Position numbers and translations under genes: made by a program. 64,000 nt of DNA from Rhodoblastus sp963804045 (GTDB taxonomy: Bacteria; Pseudomonadota; Alphaproteobacteria; Rhizobiales; Beijerinckiaceae). This document shows, piece after piece, positions 18,153-26,803 of the stretch; position 1 is the stretch's first letter, and every line of letters starts with the position of its first letter. The notes under the pieces were generated by a model, which worked only from the letters and a program-made list of their open reading frames with translations, did no database searches and had not been told where the DNA came from. Location of the stretch: the NCBI GenBank assembly GCA_963804045.1, contig CAWDOR010000021.1:71407-135406 (forward strand). The letters are read 5' to 3'.

Positions 18153-18605
18153 TCAAGTTTTTGCGGCGGTTTCCCCATGTTCCGGCGCGTGTTTGCAGGG
18201 CCAGCGCGGCCCCAGATCGGCCAGCCGCGCCTCAATGCATTCAACCTCCAGCTTCACCGCGCAATCGCCGGAAAAGGTGAGCAGAATTTCGCCCGAGGGC
18301 GCCTCGCCGGGCCGGAAGACAATGGACAGAAGGTTCAAAATATCCTCGGCGCGCTCCTGGCGGAAACCGTGACGCGAGACCTTGCCGACACGGTCGAAAT
18401 GCAGGCCGGACTGGACGCGCTGGCGCGCCTGCGGCGCGAGCCAGTCGAAGCGATGCAGCGCCAGGATGAAGCGTTTTTGCGCCGGCTGGTAGAGCATGTC
18501 GCCGACATGCAGCACCGCGTCCTGGGCGTGAGCGGAGATCACGGCGAGATCCTCCTCGTCGAGCGCCATCAATCGCAATATCTGGGCCTGTTCGCCGCTG
18601 TCCAT
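18153..18605 (-). CDS. DUF2948 family protein
   Basis: About 150 residues, alpha/beta, no signal peptide and no membrane segment. It carries LRLMALDEEDLAVISAHAQDAV (split) and FILALHRFDW, and ends with GDCAVKLEVECIEARLADLG, matching the Rhizobiales family that sits between murA and hisD. Function unknown. Here murA is not upstream; a lytic transglycosylase is. Confidence 0.82.
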   Translation of the reverse strand: MDSGEQAQILRLMALDEEDLAVISAHAQDAVLHVGDMLYQPAQKRFILALHRFDWLAPQARQRVQSGLHFDRVGKVSRHGFRQERAEDILNLLSIVFRPGEAPSGEILLTFSGDCAVKLEVECIEARLADLGPRWPCKHAPEHGETAAKT

Positions 18606-18662
18606 GGCTCGCCTCAAGCTGTGCCTGACGGTGATAGGCCCGCGCCGCCCGGGACGCAAGAT

Positions 18663-19457
18663 TTAGCGTGAGGGCTCCGGCGCGAACAGGCTGCCGAAAA
18701 AGCCGGTTTCCGGCTGCGCCGGCGGCGGCGCGGCGAGGCTCGCCGGCTCGGGCGGCTGCGGCTTGACCGGCGGCGAATGGGCGGTGCGCATGGCGCCGAG
18801 CATATGCTTGGCCTTGGCGGTATAATAATAGCCGGCGGCATAGAGCCGCACCGCTCTGTCCATGTCGCCGTCGGCCAGCGCCCAGGCGTTGGCGAGGTAG
18901 GGCGTGGCGTAGGCGAGATTGGTCTCGGCGTCGAGCAGGCCTTTCGGCGCGCCCGCATAGCCCATGGCGTGGGCGGTGGCTGGGTTGATCTGCATCAGCC
19001 CGTAGAAACTGCGATTGACCAGACGCGGATGATAGCGGCTTTCGCGCATGATGATCCGATGCAGCAGCGCCAGCGGCACGCCATGACGCTCGGCATATTT
19101 GCGGGTGAGATCGGCGAGACCGGCGTTTTCAGCCTGTTCGAAGCCGGCGGGCGCCGGCTCGGTCGGGCGGGGATCGTAGGGCGGGCGCGGCCGGTCCACC
19201 CTGGCCTCGGGCGGCGGCGGAACCGGATTATAGGGCGCGGCGGCCTGAGCCTCAGGCTGGGTCTCGGGCTGTGTCTCGGCGGGCTGGGCCTGGTCGGGCG
19301 CCGGCGCCGGGTCGCTGTCGAAGACCGGGCGCGGCGGCGGCGCCGGCGGATGTTCGGGCAAGCCGCCGGCCAGAGCCGGAGCGGCGCCGGCGACGAGCAG
19401 CAGGAGGGATCGGGCTATACGGCCGGTCATGGCCGATAACGGAATGATGCGAACCAT
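18663..19457 (-). CDS. lytic transglycosylase (SLT domain), exported
   Basis: About 264 residues. A signal peptide (IARSLLLLVAGAAPALAG) precedes a Pro-rich linker (residues 33-105) and an SLT domain with catalytic Glu139 in IIMRESRYHP, followed by FYGLMQINPATA and NLAYATPYLANAW. It should cleave peptidoglycan glycan strands in the periplasm. ATG 19457 or ATG 19430 may be the start. The Pro-rich spacer is long and low complexity, as in wall-spanning or secretion-associated transglycosylases. Confidence 0.88.
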   Translation of the reverse strand: MVRIIPLSAMTGRIARSLLLLVAGAAPALAGGLPEHPPAPPPRPVFDSDPAPAPDQAQPAETQPETQPEAQAAAPYNPVPPPPEARVDRPRPPYDPRPTEPAPAGFEQAENAGLADLTRKYAERHGVPLALLHRIIMRESRYHPRLVNRSFYGLMQINPATAHAMGYAGAPKGLLDAETNLAYATPYLANAWALADGDMDRAVRLYAAGYYYTAKAKHMLGAMRTAHSPPVKPQPPEPASLAAPPPAQPETGFFGSLFAPEPSR

Positions 19458-19513
19458 GGCGCCTCTCTGCCCCGAAATTGCGGCGAGGGCAAGGAACACA
19501 AGTCACATGACGC

Positions 19514-20285
19514 TCAAACCTGGGCGACGAAAAACAGGCGAGGATAATGCAGCAGCACCTTGCCGTCGTCCTGCGCCAGATAGGCCATTTCCAGCTCGCG
19601 GCGATATTGCGCGAGAAAAGCGGCGCTCTCCTCGTCGTCGAGCTTGTCCAGGAAAGGCAGCAGCGCCGAACCGGCGAACCAGTCGATCACCGCGTCATGG
19701 CCCTCGAGCGGATGGACATAGGTGGTCTGCCAAAGTTCGACCTGGCGGCAATGCGGGGCGAGCCAGCTGTAATAGTCGTCCAGCCCGCCTATGGCGGCGC
19801 GGCTCTTGGCCACGGGCGCCAGTTTTTCCAGCCAGGGGCCGTCCACCGCCACCATGCGCATCAGCGCGTGAGCCGAGTTCTTGCAGCACATTGGGCATTT
19901 GCGCCGCCAACACGCCGCCGGGATTGAGGAAGGACAGCAATTTCGGCAGCAGGCGGTCGTGATTGGGCGCGAAATGCAGGGCGGCGTTGGCGAAAATCAG
20001 ATCGACTTTCGCTTTCGGCGCCCATGCCTCCAGATCGCCCTGGACGAACAGCACGGCCGGCAGCCTTTCGCGCGCCGCCTTGATCATCGCCGGCGAGTGA
20101 TCGAGCCCCATGATCTCGCCGCCGGGGTAGCGAAGCGACAGGATCGCCGCGCTATTGCCCGGCCCGCAGCCGAGATCGACAATGCTCCGGGGCGTCAGCG
20201 GCGGAATGCGCGACAGCAGGTCGCGGGCGGCCTGGGCGCGCTCGCGCTCGAATTTCAGATAGAGATCGCTGTTCCAATCGCGCAT
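19514..20285 (-). pseudogene. tam: trans-aconitate 2-methyltransferase, frameshifted
   Basis: The N-terminal frame (ATG 20285) reads MRDWNSDLYLKFERER and SIVDLGCGPGNSAAI (SAM motif I) through GGVLAAQMPNVLQ, then leaves homology at 19880. The continuation, SAHALMRMVAVDGPWLEKL to LLHYPRLFFVAQV (ending 19514), lies in another frame. One extra base in 19877-19880 explains the split; repaired length would be about 256 residues, normal for Tam. The enzyme methylates trans-aconitate, a by-product that inhibits aconitase. It is either a decayed gene or a sequencing indel. Confidence 0.85.
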
Positions 20286-20314
20286 GAAGCATTTTTGCCG
20301 CGCCGGGAAAAATT

Positions 20315-20333
20315 GTCTAGCAAAAAGCTAGAC
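20315..20333. promoter_or_regulatory. dyad upstream of tam
   Basis: A perfect 7-bp inverted repeat, GTCTAGC and GCTAGAC, separated by AAAAA, lies 30 bp upstream of the tam start. It has no U-tract on either strand, so it is more likely an operator or repeat remnant than a terminator. Confidence 0.4.
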
Positions 20334-20433
20334 TAGAGCCTGTCCGGTGAATTCCCATTCGCCGCGACGATTTGGCTTTTGTTTTGGCGCCTATTCCTTT
20401 CCAAAAACCGGAGCCGCTTTTCGCGAATATGCG

Positions 20434-21153
20434 TTATGCCCCCGCTCCAGGCGCGCCCCGCAACGCCATCAAGCCGCGCGAGGGATCGTAGGCCACCATG
20501 GCGGTCAGCATGAACACGACCGTGCAGCCGAAAGTCACCGCAAAAGCCAGGGCGTTGAACTGTCCATAAAGTGCGAAGCGGATCAGTTCGACCGCGTGTG
20601 TAAAGGGATTGGCCTGGCAGACATAATAGAGCCAGGGGCTGCCTTCCTTGACGCGCCACAGCGGATAGAGCGCCGAGGAGGCGAAGAACATCGGGAAAAT
20701 CACGAAATTCATCACCCCGGCGAAATTCTCCAACTGCTTGATGAGCGAGGACAGCAGCATGCCCAGCGAGCCCAGCATCAGCCCCACCAGCACCAGCGCC
20801 GGCAAAACCGTGAGATAGCCAATATGCGGCGGCTCGATTTCCCAGAAATAGGCGATCAGCAGATAGGCGTAGCATTGCAGCACCGACACCAGCGTGCCCG
20901 CGATCAGCTTGCCGAACAACAGAAACGAGCGCGGAAAGGGCGAGAGCAGGAGCACGCGCATATTGCCCATTTCCCGGTCATAGACCATGGACAGCGAAGA
21001 CTGCATCCCATTGAAAAGCTGGATCATCGCCAGCAGGCCCGGGGTGATGTAGACCTCGTAGAGGACATAGGTGTCATAGGGCGGGATGATGGAAATGCCC
21101 AGGACCTGACGGAAGCCGGCGGCGAAAATGAACAGCCAGACCAGCGGCCGCAC
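20434..21153 (-). CDS. pedC: ABC-2 type permease of the PQQ/alcohol-dehydrogenase-associated ABC system
   Basis: At least 239 residues with six hydrophobic segments and the ABC-2 signature region (GMQSSLSMVYDREMGNMR, then LLLSPFPRSFLLFGKL). It matches the permease that accompanies PQQ-dependent alcohol dehydrogenases (PedC type); in Pseudomonas putida PedA1A2BC is needed for lanthanide-dependent growth. GTG 21153 is the first standard start, but homologous-looking sequence (LQAYFICLKGIAWREALRF) continues upstream in frame to an ATA at 21249 that overlaps the ATPase stop. The true protein is therefore probably about 32 residues longer. It is last in the four-gene operon. Confidence 0.88.
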   Translation of the reverse strand: MRPLVWLFIFAAGFRQVLGISIIPPYDTYVLYEVYITPGLLAMIQLFNGMQSSLSMVYDREMGNMRVLLLSPFPRSFLLFGKLIAGTLVSVLQCYAYLLIAYFWEIEPPHIGYLTVLPALVLVGLMLGSLGMLLSSLIKQLENFAGVMNFVIFPMFFASSALYPLWRVKEGSPWLYYVCQANPFTHAVELIRFALYGQFNALAFAVTFGCTVVFMLTAMVAYDPSRGLMALRGAPGAGA

Positions 21154-21245
21154 CAGAGCGGAAACGAAGCGCTCGCGCTGATGCAGGAAGCGCAGAGCCT
21201 CGCGCCAGGCAATGCCCTTGAGGCAGATGAAATAGGCCTGGAGAC

Positions 21246-21998
21246 TTATGCCCGCGCCTCCGTCTCGTCGATCAAGGCGACAAAGGCCTGTTTCATATCG
21301 GCGGCGCCGGTCTGGCTTTTCAACGCGGTCACCGCGCCGCTGGCGCGCACCTTGCCCTTGTGCAGCACAATGACATCGTCGCTCTCGGCGATCTCGTCGG
21401 TGAGATGGGTGGCCCAGAGCACGCTCAGGCCCTCGAGCGCCACCAGTCCGCGCACCAGTTTGAGAATATCGGCGCGGGCGCCTATGTCGAGACCCACCGT
21501 CGGCTCGTCCAGCACCAGCAGGCGCGGACGATGCAGCAAGGCGCGGGCGATCTCGACCCGGCGCATCTGGCCGCCGGAGAGGTTGCGCACCTTGTCGTCG
21601 GCGCGATCATTGAGACCCACCGCCTCCAGCAGCTCCCGCGTCCGCGCCAGCGCCGGCCCCCGGCCAATGCCATGCAGGGCCGCGTGATAGAGGAAATTCT
21701 GGGCGACGGAGAGATCGAGATCGAGCGTGCGCGACTGAAACACCACGCCCAATTGCGCCAGCGCCTTGCGCGGCTCGCGCGACAGGTCGAAGCCGAGCAG
21801 GGTCAGCGTGCCCTGGCGCAGCGCGAACAGCCTTGTAATCAAGGAAAACAATGTGCTCTTGCCCGCGCCATTGAGGCCGAGCAGCACGCAAAAGCTGCCT
21901 TCCGCGACATCGAAGCTCACATGATCGAGCGCCTTGCGCGCGCCATAGAAATGCGAGACGTCGCGCGCCGCCAAGGCTGGGATTTTGCTGTCGCTCAC
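21246..21998 (-). CDS. ABC transporter ATPase, PQQ/alcohol-dehydrogenase-associated
   Basis: 250 residues. Walker A is GLNGAGKST (41-49), the signature LSGGQMRRVEIARAL begins at 140, and Walker B is LLVLDEPTVGLD (160-171), followed by the switch His in ATHLTDEI. It energises the neighbouring permease at the inner membrane. GTG 21998 overlaps the stop of the beta-propeller gene (GTGA), showing translational coupling. It corresponds to PedB of the P. putida system. Confidence 0.93.
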   Translation of the reverse strand: MSDSKIPALAARDVSHFYGARKALDHVSFDVAEGSFCVLLGLNGAGKSTLFSLITRLFALRQGTLTLLGFDLSREPRKALAQLGVVFQSRTLDLDLSVAQNFLYHAALHGIGRGPALARTRELLEAVGLNDRADDKVRNLSGGQMRRVEIARALLHRPRLLVLDEPTVGLDIGARADILKLVRGLVALEGLSVLWATHLTDEIAESDDVIVLHKGKVRASGAVTALKSQTGAADMKQAFVALIDETEARA

Positions 21999-22978
21999 TG
22001 TTTCGCCGTTCCCGGTATGACGAGGTCCCAGGGCGATTCCCCGACCTGAATCGATTTGACGACTTTCAAGGCGGCCACGTCAATCACCGAGACATCGTTG
22101 GATATGCCATTGGCGGTCAACAGGAATTTGTCGTCGGGGGTGAAGGCGGCGTGCCAGACGCGCTGGCCGACCAGCAGATATTTGAGCACCTGCCGGCTTT
22201 TGACGTCGACCGCGGCAATGCGATTGGCCGGTCCCAGGGATATGAAAGCCAGTTTGCCGTCGCGGGAAATATTAATGCCCACCGGCTGGACATTTTCGGC
22301 GCGCAGGCCGGGCACGTCGAACCTGATTTTTTCGATGACCTTGTGGCTTTCCGCATCGATAATGCCGACCACGCCGCCGATTTCCGAGGAGACCCAGACC
22401 TCCTTGCCGTCAGGGGTGAAGGCGGCCATGCGCGGGCGCGCGTCCACCAGCACATTGGCGAGAATTTTGCGCCGCTCCGTATCGACGAAATGGATCATAT
22501 TGGTGGTTTCGGTGGTGGCCACGACAATTTTGCCGTCCGGGCTGACCGCCAGGCCCTCTGGCTCGACGCCGACGCGGGCGCCGCCCAGCCTTTCCCTGGT
22601 TTCGACATTGAAAAAAGACAGGAAATTGCTGTCCTCATTGGTGACGTAAAGCGTCTTGCCATCGGGCGAAATGTCGAGACGCTCGGGATCGCGCCCGGCG
22701 TCGAACTCGCCGGTGACTTCCTGGGTTTTCACATCGATCGTGGCGATCTTGTCGACGTCGCCCAGGGCGACATAGATGGTCTTCTGGTCGGGGCTGACGA
22801 TGAGTCCGCGCGGGCGCTGTCCCACGGGAATCGTCTTTTTCAGCAGCAGGGACTCGAGGTCGATCACCGAGACCGTATTGCCCTTTTCATTGCTGACAAA
22901 GGCGTCGCCGGCCATGGCCGGCGCGGCGCAGATGAGCGCGGCGGTGAAAAAAACGGCGCGGCGCGTCAAAAATGGCAT
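21995..22978 (-). CDS. PQQ-associated YVTN beta-propeller protein, periplasmic
   Basis: 327 residues. A signal peptide (RRAVFFTAALICAAPAMAG) is followed by seven-bladed YVTN/NHL-type repeats: DAFVSNEKGNTVSVIDL, GLIVSPDQKTIYVALG, LDISPDGKTLYVTNED, LAVSPDGKIVVATTE, AAFTPDGKEVWVSSE and a C-terminal blade. This is the family always found with the PQQ alcohol-dehydrogenase ABC genes, possibly a periplasmic scaffold or solute-binding partner. It overlaps the end of the binding-protein gene by 13 bp. Confidence 0.92.
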   Translation of the reverse strand: MPFLTRRAVFFTAALICAAPAMAGDAFVSNEKGNTVSVIDLESLLLKKTIPVGQRPRGLIVSPDQKTIYVALGDVDKIATIDVKTQEVTGEFDAGRDPERLDISPDGKTLYVTNEDSNFLSFFNVETRERLGGARVGVEPEGLAVSPDGKIVVATTETTNMIHFVDTERRKILANVLVDARPRMAAFTPDGKEVWVSSEIGGVVGIIDAESHKVIEKIRFDVPGLRAENVQPVGINISRDGKLAFISLGPANRIAAVDVKSRQVLKYLLVGQRVWHAAFTPDDKFLLTANGISNDVSVIDVAALKVVKSIQVGESPWDLVIPGTAKQ

Positions 22979-24169
22979 TTCGTCTCCGGTCGGTCGAGGC
23001 CAAGCGTGTCCAGTTCGGAAAATTGGTGCATGAAACCCTCCTGCGGCGAGACGGAGACGACATTGCGTCCGTCCGAAAGCAGGATCGGCTGGCGCAATTG
23101 CAGGTTCCAGTCGCGCAGCGTCAGTTTCTGCCCCTTGAAGGCGGCCAGCGCAAAATCCTTGGACAGGAAAAACGCCTTGGCCGCGCCAATTTCCCCTGCG
23201 GCGCCATGGGCCGCGGCTTCGCCGATCATCCGCGCCGCTGTCCAGCCGTTCATGTCCAGCGCCGTCATGAAGCGGGAGAATTTGCGCTCGAAACGCTGCT
23301 GCAATTGTGTGGCGCCGGCGCTTTCGCTGGAAGGGTCCCAGGCGGTGGGAACCAGCCCCGCCGAACCGGCGACGGGCCGCGCGTCCCAGGTGCGATAGGG
23401 CAGATAATCGGCGAAAACAGCGCTTTCATCCGCCGCGACCAGCACATCGTAAGAGGGCGCGCCCTGGGTGAAGGCGGGAATTTGCTTCTGCACCAGGGCG
23501 ACGCCGCTGTCGGCGCGGCGCGCCCCGCCGGCGTCGGCGAACATGCGTTCCTCGACCACTTTGGCCCCAAACCGCGTCGCCGAGCGCTTCAGCGCCTCGG
23601 CCCACAGCCGGTCCTCTTCGTGAGAGCCCACGACCAGCAGCCATTTGCGCCATTGCTTCCAGATCAGATATTGCGCCAGAGCGTCGGCCAGCATGGCGCG
23701 CGAGGGCGCGACATGCAGGACATTGGCGCGGCAGGAGTTTCTCGCGCAAAACCTCGTCGGGCGCGCCAATGTTGAAGAGCAGCGCCTTGGCCCCGGCCGG
23801 GCTGTCGGCGGCTTGCAGCAGGGCTCGCGCCGGCAGGTCGGCGAGGATGAAGCGCGCGCCCTGGGCCTCGAGATCGGCCAGGGCCTGGGCGGGGTCTTCG
23901 CCCGCCTTCAGCCTGTGGGCGACGAGCCGAAATTTCTGTCCCAGAAATTCGCCGGCGACATTATTGTCGTCGAGACCGGCCTCGGCGCCCGCCTGTCCGT
24001 TGTTCTCGGCGGGCAGGTCGAGACGTGAAATGGCCGTGCGATCTTCCGCCCGCCTGAGATAGCCGAGCGTAAAACTCTGCACCGGCGGCTCGTCCTCGGC
24101 GCGCGCCGGCGCGGCCAGCAGCAGCAGGCCGAACAGCGCGCAAAATTTCCGCGTGAAAACTCCGGTCAA
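22966..24169 (-). pseudogene. PQQ-associated ABC substrate-binding protein, frameshifted
   Basis: The first frame runs from TTG 24169 (AGGGAGAGG just upstream), with signal peptide FCALFGLLLLAAPARA and SFTLGYLRRAEDR, through LLFNIGAPDEVLREK. Homology then jumps frame at 23734-23740 to CRANVLHVAPSRAMLADAL and runs to the stop at 22966. One surplus base accounts for it; repaired length is about 400 residues. The fold is the periplasmic type-I binding protein (LivK-like) specific to PQQ-dependent alcohol oxidation clusters. If real, the lesion removes the binding component while ATPase and permease remain intact. Confidence 0.85.
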
Positions 24170-24250
24170 ATCCTCTCCCTGCGGCGCCCGCCGTCTGTTC
24201 CCTGGCGAATGTTTTAGCCGCCGCGCCTTCGCGCCCGCAAGCCGCCCCAT

Positions 24251-24365
24251 TCCGGTTTTATCTTCCGAGGCGTTTCGCTCGAAACGCCTCGGAAGATAAA
24301 GTCCTTCCTGAAGCGCGAACTTTCCTAAAACCGGCGGCCAGTTTTCGGGATCGTGCTCTGGAACA
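24251..24365. repeat. intergenic repeat with 21-bp-arm palindrome
   Basis: A perfect inverted repeat with 21-bp arms (24257-24277 and 24280-24300) and a 2-base centre. It is enclosed by a second inverted pair, CCGGTTTTA (24252-24260) and TAAAACCGG (24326-24334), and followed by AGTTTTCGGGATCGTGCTCT, which resembles the widespread Rhizobiales intergenic element. It lies between the divergent binding-protein and hydrolase genes. Confidence 0.75.
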
Positions 24366-24417
24366 ATGCAGGACAATTCGCGCCGCGCCACAATGGTCCA
24401 AAAGGCCAAGGATCGCC

Positions 24418-25512
24418 ATGCCGGGAGGGAAGACCGAAGCGCCCGATTGGGCCGGGTTGCTGCTGCCGGGCCTGGCGGCGGCGGAGGCGGGCGCTTTTTT
24501 CGTCCGGCAAATGGCCGAGGCCTTCGCCGCGCCCCAAGCCCCGTCCGAACCCGGTTGGGCCAGCGCCAACGAGATTGTGCTGAGCCTCGCCGCCGCGCGG
24601 CTGCGCCGTTTCGCCGAGGGGGCGGGGCGACCTGTGATCGTCTGCGCGCCTTTCGCCGTCCATGGCGCCCAGGTCGCCGATCTCGCGCCCGGCCATAGTC
24701 TGATGCAAGTTTTGCGCGGCGCGAGGGCCCCGCTCTATCTGGTGGAATGGCTGACCACCCCGCCGGAGCGCGCCGGCCGGCGCATCGACGACCTGCTCGC
24801 CGATCTGAATGTTTTTGTCGATGAAGTCGGCGGCGTCGCCGATTTGGTCGGCCTGTGCCAGGGCGGCTGGCTGAGCCTGGTCTTTACCGCGCGCTTTCCG
24901 CAAAAGGCCGGCAAACTCGTGCTGGCCGGCGCGCCCATCGACATTGAGGCGGGCGCCTCGCCGCTGTCGGAACTGGCGCGGGCGACCTCGCTCGATACCT
25001 TTCGCGAATTGGTGGCTCTGGGCGGCGGCCTGGCGCGCGGCGCTCAGGCCGCGCGGTTCTGGAGCCCCCTGCCCGACGATCCCGAGGGCATTCGCGCCCT
25101 GCTGCAAAGCGACCTGCCCTGCGACAGCCCGGAATTTCCGCAGCGCGCCGAGGCGTTCCGCCGCTGGCGCGATTACACACTCGACCTGCCCGGCGCCTAT
25201 TATCTCGAGACCGTCGAAAATTTTTACAAGAACAATGCGCTCGCCCGAGGCGACTTCGTCGCCCTGGGCAAGAGGCTGGACCTGCGCGCGGTCAAAAATC
25301 CGCTGTTCCTGCTGGCGGCGCGCGACGACGATGTCACGGCGCCGGACCAGGCGCTTGCCTGCGCGCGAAAAGTCGCGACGCCGAAACGGGCGTTGCGCCG
25401 CCGCACGGTTGCCGGCGGCCATTTGTCGCTGCTGTTCGGCGCCCGAAATTTGCGCGGAATCTGGTCCGAAGTCGCGGCCTGGCTTCAGCGGAGTCCCGCG
25501 CAAAAAGCCTGA
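24418..25512 (+). CDS. PHA-synthase-like alpha/beta hydrolase
   Basis: 364 residues, close to the class III PhaC length and much shorter than class I. The nucleophile elbow is LVGLCQGGWL with Cys147 (the synthase-type G-x-C-x-G; depolymerases and lipases use Ser). Likely Asp303-305 (ARDDDVTAPD) and His335 (AGGHLSLLFG) complete the triad. It may polymerise or transfer hydroxyacyl-CoA units, but no phaE, phaA, phaB or phasin gene is adjacent. Start ATG 24418 follows AAGGATCGCC. Its 3' end overlaps the convergent aminotransferase gene by 28 bp. Confidence 0.78.
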   Translation: MPGGKTEAPDWAGLLLPGLAAAEAGAFFVRQMAEAFAAPQAPSEPGWASANEIVLSLAAARLRRFAEGAGRPVIVCAPFAVHGAQVADLAPGHSLMQVLRGARAPLYLVEWLTTPPERAGRRIDDLLADLNVFVDEVGGVADLVGLCQGGWLSLVFTARFPQKAGKLVLAGAPIDIEAGASPLSELARATSLDTFRELVALGGGLARGAQAARFWSPLPDDPEGIRALLQSDLPCDSPEFPQRAEAFRRWRDYTLDLPGAYYLETVENFYKNNALARGDFVALGKRLDLRAVKNPLFLLAARDDDVTAPDQALACARKVATPKRALRRRTVAGGHLSLLFGARNLRGIWSEVAAWLQRSPAQKA

Positions 25513-26687
25513 ATCTTGCGACAGGCCTTTTCCAGAGCCTCATTGGAGGTGGCATAGGAGACGCGGAAATTCGGCCCCATGCCAAAGGCGGAGCCCTGCA
25601 CCACCGCCACGCCCTGCTCATCGAGCAAAGCCGTGACGAAATCGACATCGCTCAGGATTTTGGCGCCGCCCGCCGAGGTCTTGCCGATCGCCTGGGCGCA
25701 GGAAGGAAAGACATAAAAGGCGCCTTCGGGACGATGCGCCTCCAGGCAAGCCGCCTGATTGAGCATGGACACCACCAGATCGCGGCGGGTCTCGAAAATC
25801 TTGCGGCTGTCGGCGATGAAATCCTGCGGCCCCTCGAGCGCTTCCACCGCCGCCCATTGGGCGATGGAGCAGGCGCCGGAGGTCTGCTGGCCCTGGATCA
25901 TGTCCATGGCCTTGATCAGCTTTTCCGGCCCCGCCGCATAGCCGATGCGCCAGCCGGTCATGGCATAGGCCTTGGAGACGCCATTCATGGTCAGCGTGCG
26001 CTCGTAAAGCCCCGGCTCAACCTGGGCCGGCGTCGTATAGACGAAATCGCCATAGACCAGATGCTCATACATGTCGTCGGTCAGCACCCAGACATGGGGA
26101 TGGCGCATCAGCACCTCGGTCAGAGCCTTCAATTCGTCGCGCGTATAGGCCGCGCCCGAGGGGTTCGACGGCGAATTGAAAATCACCCATTTGGTCCGGG
26201 GCGTAATGGCTTTTTCCAGGGCTTCGGGCTGGAGCTTGTAGGCCTGCTCGGCCGAGGTCTCGACAATCACCGCATTGCCGCCGCACAGCGCGACGATCTC
26301 GGGATAGGACACCCAATAGGGCGCGGAGACGATCACCTCGTCGCCGGGATTGAGGCTGGCCATCAGCGCGTTGAACAGCACCTGCTTGCCGCCGGTGCCG
26401 ACGATGACCTGGCTCGGCTTGTAGTCCAGCCCGTTCTCGCGCCTGAATTTCTTGGCTATGGCCTCGCGCAGCGGCGCTATGCCGGCCACCGGCCCGTATT
26501 TGGTCTCGCCGCGCTGGATCGCGGCGATGGCCGCCGCCTTGATATGATCGGGCGTGTCGAAATCCGGCTCGCCGACCGACAGGCTGATGATTTCGCGGCC
26601 CTGGCCACGCAATTCCCGCGCCTTTTGCGTGACCGCGATGGTGGCCGAGGGTTTTACGCGGGAGAGGGCGTCGGCGAGAAAGGCCAT
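25485..26687 (-). CDS. aspartate aminotransferase (class I/II PLP)
   Basis: 400 residues, normal length. The PLP-binding Lys239 is in GVSKAYAMTGWRIGY. Substrate-binding NSPSNPSG (171-178), TDDMYEHL and the C-terminal FRVSYATS Arg are conserved, giving the aspartate/prephenate aminotransferase subgroup Ib. It interconverts aspartate/2-oxoglutarate and oxaloacetate/glutamate and may also accept prephenate. ATG 26687. It is convergent with the PHA-synthase-like gene and divergent from the small gene at 26804. Confidence 0.93.
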   Translation of the reverse strand: MAFLADALSRVKPSATIAVTQKARELRGQGREIISLSVGEPDFDTPDHIKAAAIAAIQRGETKYGPVAGIAPLREAIAKKFRRENGLDYKPSQVIVGTGGKQVLFNALMASLNPGDEVIVSAPYWVSYPEIVALCGGNAVIVETSAEQAYKLQPEALEKAITPRTKWVIFNSPSNPSGAAYTRDELKALTEVLMRHPHVWVLTDDMYEHLVYGDFVYTTPAQVEPGLYERTLTMNGVSKAYAMTGWRIGYAAGPEKLIKAMDMIQGQQTSGACSIAQWAAVEALEGPQDFIADSRKIFETRRDLVVSMLNQAACLEAHRPEGAFYVFPSCAQAIGKTSAGGAKILSDVDFVTALLDEQGVAVVQGSAFGMGPNFRVSYATSNEALEKACRKIQAFCAGLR

Positions 26688-26803
26688 TTGGGAGTCCTTG
26701 CGCTGAATTTTGCCGGAAAATAGCGTCCGCCGCGCGAAAAGAAAGCCGGAACTTCGGGCAAGCGGTCACGCCCGGCGCAAGTTTCGCGTGTTATGGCGGC
26801 AAG

